Source: an archaeon | GTDB lineage: Archaea; Nanobdellota; Nanobdellia; Pacearchaeales; GW2011-AR1 | Reading direction: 5' to 3' | NCBI GenBank assembly: GCA_027341315.1 | Contig: DAIENA010000007.1 | Coordinates: 1 to 24,857, forward strand | Length of the DNA stretch: 24,857 nt | Part shown: piece by piece, positions 20,430 through 24,857 of the stretch | Layout: each line of letters begins with the position of its first letter | Numbering within the stretch: the first letter of the stretch is position 1 | Program-made: the position numbers and the translations under genes | Notes under the pieces: model-generated | Seen by the model: the letters and a program-made list of their open reading frames with translations, nothing else | What the model was told of the DNA's origin: nothing | Database searches by the model: none

Positions 20430-22142
20430 ATGAGATATGAAAAACTTGCAAAAGTTTACGATGAGCTTTCGGGAACTTCAAAAAGGCTCGAAAAAATTGA
20501 TATTCTTTCCAAATTTCTAGAAGAAGTGAATGAAAAAGATTCCGACGTGATGTATCTTCTGGAAGGCGGGGTCTATCCTGCTTACGACGAAAGAAAAATC
20601 GGCATTTCAAATCAGCTGGCAATAAAATCAATTTCAAAATCCACCGGCACCGACCCGAAAAAAGTTGTGATTGAATGGAAAAAAATCGGCGACCTCGGCG
20701 AAGTAGCAAAAATTTTGACGAAGGGAAAAAAACAAATGACTCTTGCCTCCCACGTTTTAACGACGCAAAAGGTAATTGAAAACCTTAGAAAGTTAACCGA
20801 ATTCGAGGGGAAGGGAACAGTCGAAAAAAAACTTTCTCTTATTACCGAACTTTTGACTTCCGCTTCACCTATTGAAGCGCTGTACCTTGTGAGAACTCTT
20901 ATCGGAGATTTAAGAATCGGTGTTCAGGAGTCGACGATAAAATACGCCATGTTAAAAGCATTTTTCAAAAACGATAAAGAATATGAAGAAGACCTTCAAA
21001 AAGCAATCGACCGTTCAAACGATTTGAAGGAAGTTTTCGAATCCGCAAAAACGGGCGATGTAAAAGAACTTGAAAAAATAAATCTGGAAGTCGGAAAGCC
21101 GATTAAAGCGATGCTTGCTCAAAAAGCTAAAGACGTCGACGACGCTTTTTCTCATCTTGGAATTCCGATGGCAATCGAATACAAATACGACGGGTTCCGG
21201 CTTTTAATTCACAAAAAAGGAAATAAGGTTACACTCTTTACAAGAAGTCTTGAAAACGTAACAAAACAATTTCCGGAGGTTGAAAAATATGTGAAGGAAT
21301 TTATAACCGGAGATTCATTTATTTTAGATTCCGAAGCTGTCGGCTATGACAAAAAAACAAAAAAGTACACTGACTTCCAGGCAATTTCTCAGAGAATAAA
21401 AAGAAAATACGACATAAAAAAACTTTCAGAAAAACTCCCTGTCGAAGTGAATGTTTTTGACGTTCTTTTTTACAACGGAAAACCCGAACTCGAAAAACCG
21501 TTTAAAGAAAGAAGAAAAATAATTGAAAAAATAATTAAAAGTCATCCTTACAAACTCATCACTTCAAAATATATGGAGACGGGCGAAAAAAAAGTCGTCG
21601 AAGAATTTTACAAAAAAGCGCTTAAAGACAATCAGGAGGGAATCATGATGAAAAACCTCGACGCGCCGTACAAACCGGGGCGAAGAGTCGGAAACATGTT
21701 GAAATTAAAACCCGACACGAGCGAACTTGATTTAGTAATAACCGGCGCCGAATGGGGTGCGGGAAAAAGAGCGGGTTGGCTTTCTTCGTTCATACTTTCG
21801 TGCAGAAAAGAAAATGAATTTTTGGAAATCGGAAAAGTCGGAACAGGAGTCGCTGAAAAGGAAACTGAAGACAACAAAATCACTTTTGAAAACTTAACTA
21901 AACTTTTAACTCCCTTAATAACAAAAGAAAAAGGAAAAGAAGTACAAATAAAACCAAAAATAGTCGTGACCGTGACTTATCAGGAAATTCAAAAATCTCC
22001 GACGTACAAATCCGGCTGGGCGCTTCGTTTTCCAAGAATAACCGTCTTACGTGAAGACCGGGGAACTGGCGACATCGCGACACTCGAAGAAATCGAGGAA
22101 GACTTCAAAAATTCAAAACACGAAAATTGGAAATATGGTTGA
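20430..22142 (+). CDS. lig: ATP-dependent DNA ligase, archaeal type
   Basis: Seals nicks in DNA during replication and repair. The 570 residues are normal for archaeal replicative ligase. An N-terminal DNA-binding domain (about 1-230) includes LYLVRTLIGDLRIGVQE. The adenylation domain has the nucleotide-accepting Lys252 in EYKYDGFR, then SLENVTKQFPEV, FILDSEAV, VFDVLFYNGK, EGIMMKN and KLKPD. The OB domain ends with the Arg-rich LRFPRITVLREDR motif. CpG-rich as in native genes. Confidence 0.97.
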   Translation: MRYEKLAKVYDELSGTSKRLEKIDILSKFLEEVNEKDSDVMYLLEGGVYPAYDERKIGISNQLAIKSISKSTGTDPKKVVIEWKKIGDLGEVAKILTKGKKQMTLASHVLTTQKVIENLRKLTEFEGKGTVEKKLSLITELLTSASPIEALYLVRTLIGDLRIGVQESTIKYAMLKAFFKNDKEYEEDLQKAIDRSNDLKEVFESAKTGDVKELEKINLEVGKPIKAMLAQKAKDVDDAFSHLGIPMAIEYKYDGFRLLIHKKGNKVTLFTRSLENVTKQFPEVEKYVKEFITGDSFILDSEAVGYDKKTKKYTDFQAISQRIKRKYDIKKLSEKLPVEVNVFDVLFYNGKPELEKPFKERRKIIEKIIKSHPYKLITSKYMETGEKKVVEEFYKKALKDNQEGIMMKNLDAPYKPGRRVGNMLKLKPDTSELDLVITGAEWGAGKRAGWLSSFILSCRKENEFLEIGKVGTGVAEKETEDNKITFENLTKLLTPLITKEKGKEVQIKPKIVVTVTYQEIQKSPTYKSGWALRFPRITVLREDRGTGDIATLEEIEEDFKNSKHENWKYG

Positions 22143-22316
22143 AAGGGATTAATTTGTGGGGAAGATGAATAAATTTTTTCTAGTAAAGAGGAGGTAATAG
22201 ATAACCTTTTTCACCGCCCGCTTTTTAGGATTAATGATTAAAAACTTTTTTTATCGACGATAATGTAATCCGCCCAAAAATACAAATGTTTAAATACTTA
22301 AAAATTATCTGTTAAT
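22143..22316. other. Spacer between lig and the RelA/SpoT-domain gene
   Basis: No gene supported. Notable parts: an isolated AGAGGAGGTAATAG near 22187 that looks like a Shine-Dalgarno sequence but has no usable start; a weak hairpin TTATC-GAC-GATAA near 22251; and the downstream gene's TATA box. Confidence 0.4.
22289..22296 (+). promoter_or_regulatory. TATA box of the stand-alone RelA/SpoT gene
   Basis: TTTAAATA centred about 25 bases before the ATG at 22317, the host-style leaderless arrangement despite the foreign composition of the gene. Confidence 0.6.
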
Positions 22317-23423
22317 ATGGCTTGGGCAAAACTGAAGTATAAAAAGGATGAAATAAATTGGGCGGGAAGAATTTTAGTTAAAAATAATTCTTCTATGGAA
22401 GAGAAACAGAAAGCGCTTGAAATATTGGACAATTGGAGGGCAGTTCACGCTTATCCTTTACATATATTCCAGGGAACTCTTAAAAGAAAAGCAACTGCGA
22501 CAGATAAAAAAAGTCCCTTGATTTCCCAAAGACTTAAGCGTGTTCCCGCAATAACATATAAGCTTCAGAGAGTATATCCTAATCGCAGTAAAGCAACCAT
22601 GAAACTTTTTCAAATGCAAGATATTGGAGGTTGCAGAGCAGTAGTCTCAGATTTAACAACAGCAAGAAGACTTTATGTAGAAGGATATCTCAAGGGTGAT
22701 TTAAAACACAAATTAATTAATAAAAAAAATTATATTGATCAAAAAAATGAACGAGAGAAAATTGATGGGCCTAAACCAGATGGTTATAGGGGATTCCATT
22801 TAGTTTATTCCTATAAAACCCCTCGTGGAATGAAAAGATATAATGGTTTACTTACAGAAATTCAAATAAGAACAAAATTACAACATCTTTGGGCCACAGC
22901 TGTGGAAACTGCAGGATTCTTTACAAGACAGGCAATTAAATCTAACGAAGCAGAAAAAGAATGGCTTGATTTTTTCAGGTTAATGGGTTCTGCATTTGCC
23001 AAAATGGAAAAGTGTCCAGTAGTTCCAGGAACTCCCGAAGATGAAAAAGAGTTATATTTTAAAATAAAGGAAAAGGAGAAAGAAATAAATTTTATGGATA
23101 AAATTGCAAAATGGGCTCAGGTTATATCTCACTTAGATAGCCAAATAAAATCTGCAAAGAAAGATAATGTAACCTTATTTTTATTAGAATTAGATTTGTT
23201 ACGTAAAAAAACAATAATCACAACCTTTAATGAAGATGATGAAGAAAAAGCGATTAAAATGTATAATGAACTTGAAAAAAAATATCCAATAGGAAAAGAT
23301 TATGATATAGTTTTGGTAGGAGTAGATAATATTTCTGATTTAAAAAAGGCTTATCCTAGTTATTTTCTTGATATAGCTGAGTTCTTAAAACATCTAAATT
23401 TTATAATTACAAAATATAATTAG
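22317..23423 (+). CDS. Stand-alone RelA/SpoT-domain nucleotidyltransferase
   Basis: A 368-residue protein with one RelA/SpoT synthetase domain (about 60-215) and no HD, TGS or ACT part. Motifs: WRAVHAYPL near the N-terminus, RLKRVPAITYKL, MQDIGGCRA with Asp102 and Arg107, DGYRGFH (155-161), and EIQIRT (181-186) then HLWATAVE. The catalytic pattern is intact. The C-terminal 130 residues (DKIAKWAQVISHLDS to YPSYFLDIAEFL) form a separate domain seen in this subfamily. Relatives act as small alarmone synthetases or as toxic RelA/SpoT enzymes (toxSAS), some of which pyrophosphorylate tRNA. CpG-poor (about 1.2 per 100 bases), so probably acquired. No antitoxin-like ORF is adjacent. Confidence 0.9.
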   Translation: MAWAKLKYKKDEINWAGRILVKNNSSMEEKQKALEILDNWRAVHAYPLHIFQGTLKRKATATDKKSPLISQRLKRVPAITYKLQRVYPNRSKATMKLFQMQDIGGCRAVVSDLTTARRLYVEGYLKGDLKHKLINKKNYIDQKNEREKIDGPKPDGYRGFHLVYSYKTPRGMKRYNGLLTEIQIRTKLQHLWATAVETAGFFTRQAIKSNEAEKEWLDFFRLMGSAFAKMEKCPVVPGTPEDEKELYFKIKEKEKEINFMDKIAKWAQVISHLDSQIKSAKKDNVTLFLLELDLLRKKTIITTFNEDDEEKAIKMYNELEKKYPIGKDYDIVLVGVDNISDLKKAYPSYFLDIAEFLKHLNFIITKYN

Positions 23424-23439
23424 ACCAATTTTCAAGCTA

Positions 23440-23459
23440 TACCATTTTATTTGATGGTA
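23440..23459 (+). terminator. Hairpin downstream of the RelA/SpoT gene
   Basis: TACCAT-(8 nt)-ATGGTA begins 17 bases after the stop codon. Stem of only 6 bp; a terminator is possible but not certain. Confidence 0.3.
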
Positions 23460-23485
23460 CAAGGCATTTCATCGTCTAAAAAACC

Positions 23486-23493
23486 TTTATAAA
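23486..23493 (+). promoter_or_regulatory. TATA box of tbp
   Basis: TTTATAAA, centred about 26 bases before the ATG at 23516. It would make tbp its own regulator candidate. Confidence 0.6.
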
Positions 23494-23515
23494 CCCCATT
23501 TCTCTTTAAAAAAGA

Positions 23516-24097
23516 ATGGTAGCAAAAAAACCTGCTAAATCTGGTAAGAATTCCGAATATAAAATACAAAATATTGTCGCAACGACGTCTCTTGAAAAAC
23601 CCGTTCCGTTGACGAAACTCGCGCGGACTCAGCCGAACACCGAATACAATCCCGAAACTTTTCCAGGCCTTGTTCTTAGAATTAAAGAACCAAAATCGGC
23701 CGTTCTTGTTTTCTCGTCGGGAAACCTCGTTTGCACCGGAACAAAATCACTTACTCAGGTAAGAAAAGTTATCGACGAAGTTATAAAACAATTAAAAAAA
23801 GTAAACGTCAAAATTACAATCGTTCCAAAAATCACCGTTCAAAATATCGTCGCTTCCGGAACAATAAACCTGCAGTTAAACTTGAATTACCTCGCTCTTG
23901 AAATGGAAAACACCGAATACGAACCCGAGCAGTTTCCGGGGCTCGTCTACAAACTTGAAGATTCAAACGCAACGTTCTTGCTTTTCTCAAACGGAAAACT
24001 CGTTTGCACCGGAACAAAAAACAAACAGCAACTTGAGGACTCTATGAATCAGCTTCTAAAAAATATAAAAAATATTTTGAAAAATTATAAGAAATAA
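23516..24097 (+). CDS. tbp: TATA-binding protein
   Basis: General transcription factor that recognises the AT-rich promoter boxes seen through this window. The 193 residues form the two-repeat saddle. Repeat 1 has IQNIVATTSLEKPVPL, YNPETFPGLVLRI and VLVFSSGNLVCTGTKS. Repeat 2 has VQNIVASGTINLQLNL, YEPEQFPGLVYKL and FLLFSNGKLVCTGTKN. A basic 15-residue extension precedes repeat 1. CpG-rich (about 6.5 per 100 bases by hand count) and flanked on both sides by CpG-poor genes. Confidence 0.98.
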   Translation: MVAKKPAKSGKNSEYKIQNIVATTSLEKPVPLTKLARTQPNTEYNPETFPGLVLRIKEPKSAVLVFSSGNLVCTGTKSLTQVRKVIDEVIKQLKKVNVKITIVPKITVQNIVASGTINLQLNLNYLALEMENTEYEPEQFPGLVYKLEDSNATFLLFSNGKLVCTGTKNKQQLEDSMNQLLKNIKNILKNYKK

Positions 24098-24099
24098 AA

Positions 24100-24857
24100 T
24101 TAACATCCATTCAGTAATCTAGGAATCTTTTCTTCTAAGTCACAGGTTTTCAAACCGAAAGCAGGTTGGGTTATAAATTTGTCAAAAAGCACACATGGAA
24201 TCCCGTCAAGATTAAAACGATAAAAATTAATTTTCTCATTTAGCTTGAATGGCTTTTTATTTTCAAGAGGGATAAGATTATTTTCAATAAAGAGCAAATA
24301 AGACAATTTCCCATGAATGAGTATCAACCTAACTTCATTTAGTTCTTTTATAAAATTCAAAGTTGATTTAACTCTTTCTTTTAAGTATTCTTTTTGTTCA
24401 TCTGTTAAAGAGTTTGATATCCCAAATTGGTTTGAATGATAAGGAATCAAATCAAAATTAATCAAGTGATCATGATAATAATCCCAAAAACCAGGGTATT
24501 TTTTATAATTAACATCAAGACCTGAAAATAGCTTAGATAATCTTCTGTAATAAAAAGATTTCATTTTATTGTTCTTAAAAAATTTAAAAAAATTTTTAAT
24601 AAAAAGGAGATATTCATCCCAAGATTTACTTTTCAATGCCTCTTCTTTTGGATTTTGCTTTTCCGAAAATCCGGGATTAATTCCGACGATGACATACTTA
24701 TAATTATTATCTTCAAAGTTCCCTTCAAAATAAGTAGGGCAATAGTCATTCCTCAACTTTGCTTTATTTTTTAGATTAAAGAGTTTAGAAACATTATCAA
24801 CTTTTTTTTGATATTCTATATAATCATCGTGAAACAAGTTAAAGTCTTCTCTTACAT
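24100..24857 (-). CDS. Partial gene, uracil-DNA-glycosylase-fold-like protein
   Basis: The frame is open to the end of the window, so the N-terminus may be cut off; a TTG at 24837 is only a fallback start. The visible part (about 250 residues) has a YKYVIVGINPG motif like motif A of the UDG superfamily, a long helical insert with many Lys and aromatic residues, then FDLIPYHSNQFG and LILIHGKLSYLL near the second motif position. No known UDG family matches clearly, so catalytic activity is unknown. CpG-poor (about 1 per 100 bases), suggesting transfer. Convergent with tbp, stop codons 2 bases apart. Confidence 0.7.
   Translation of the reverse strand, partial: VREDFNLFHDDYIEYQKKVDNVSKLFNLKNKAKLRNDYCPTYFEGNFEDNNYKYVIVGINPGFSEKQNPKEEALKSKSWDEYLLFIKNFFKFFKNNKMKSFYYRRLSKLFSGLDVNYKKYPGFWDYYHDHLINFDLIPYHSNQFGISNSLTDEQKEYLKERVKSTLNFIKELNEVRLILIHGKLSYLLFIENNLIPLENKKPFKLNEKINFYRFNLDGIPCVLFDKFITQPAFGLKTCDLEEKIPRLLNGC

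Noticed and set aside
22181..22240. Shine-Dalgarno-like AGAGGAGGTAATAG in the lig to RelA/SpoT spacer
   Set aside because: No ATG, GTG or TTG at a usable distance, only a short AT-start frame, and no hairpins or promoter like those of the unit at 4510-4701.
22143..22316. Hidden antitoxin gene before the stand-alone RelA/SpoT protein
   Set aside because: All frames in the spacer are broken by stops, and no ORF with a promoter was found.
1..24857. CRISPR array, insertion sequence, rRNA or prophage
   Set aside because: No regularly spaced repeats, transposase, integrase, rRNA or phage structural genes were seen on either strand.

Overview
The window looks like a piece of chromosome from a small-genome archaeon, most likely of the DPANN group (Woesearchaeota- or Pacearchaeota-like). 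Several genes are diagnostic of archaea: TATA-binding protein, aIF2-alpha, Nop10, tRNA-splicing endonuclease EndA, the S15 plus RecJ/GAN-like pair, S17e, an archaeal-style ATP DNA ligase and family-4 uracil-DNA glycosylase. The DNA is AT-rich. Nearly every gene that starts a transcript has a TATA box (TTTAAATA-like) centred about 24 to 27 bases before the start codon and no Shine-Dalgarno motif, so most mRNAs should be leaderless. The phylum-level placement is inference.

Layout. 1-4.3 kb: a bacterial-type leucyl-tRNA synthetase, divergent from endA, a winged-helix-like protein of unknown function and ribosomal protein S17e. 4.37-5.72 kb: a tRNA(CAT) with unusual tertiary positions, a short structured transcription unit with a 15-residue ORF, a Lys-rich histone-H1-like protein, and tRNA-Cys joined to a YjbQ-family gene. 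5.86-10.8 kb: a translation and RNA cluster (S15, GAN-type DHH nuclease, aIF2-alpha, a degenerate Nudix protein, Nop10) followed by a long Rel/SpoT homologue. 10.8-12.6 kb: family-4 UDG divergent from ndk and an O6-alkylguanine methyltransferase, then tRNA-Leu with a duplicated 5' end. 12.7-15.6 kb: a transglutaminase-like lipoprotein, two small unknowns, a SET-domain protein and an EamA-type transporter. 15.6-22.1 kb: thioredoxin reductase, a short pterin dehydratase, a small membrane protein, adenylate kinase, ArgRS, superoxide dismutase, a small membrane protein and DNA ligase. 22.3-24.9 kb: a stand-alone RelA/SpoT-domain protein, TBP and a partial UDG-fold-like protein.

Most genes are housekeeping: translation (LeuRS, ArgRS, S15, S17e, aIF2-alpha), tRNA and rRNA maturation (EndA, Nop10), DNA repair and replication (UDG, Ogt, GAN, ligase), nucleotide metabolism (Ndk, Adk) and redox defence (SOD, TrxB). 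The unusual content is two alarmone-synthetase-type proteins in one archaeal window, a SET methyltransferase, a structured short transcript with a strong Shine-Dalgarno sequence, and tRNA loci with odd architecture. CpG content separates a native CpG-rich gene set from CpG-poor genes (SET, EamA, stand-alone RelA/SpoT protein, terminal UDG-like gene) that look acquired.
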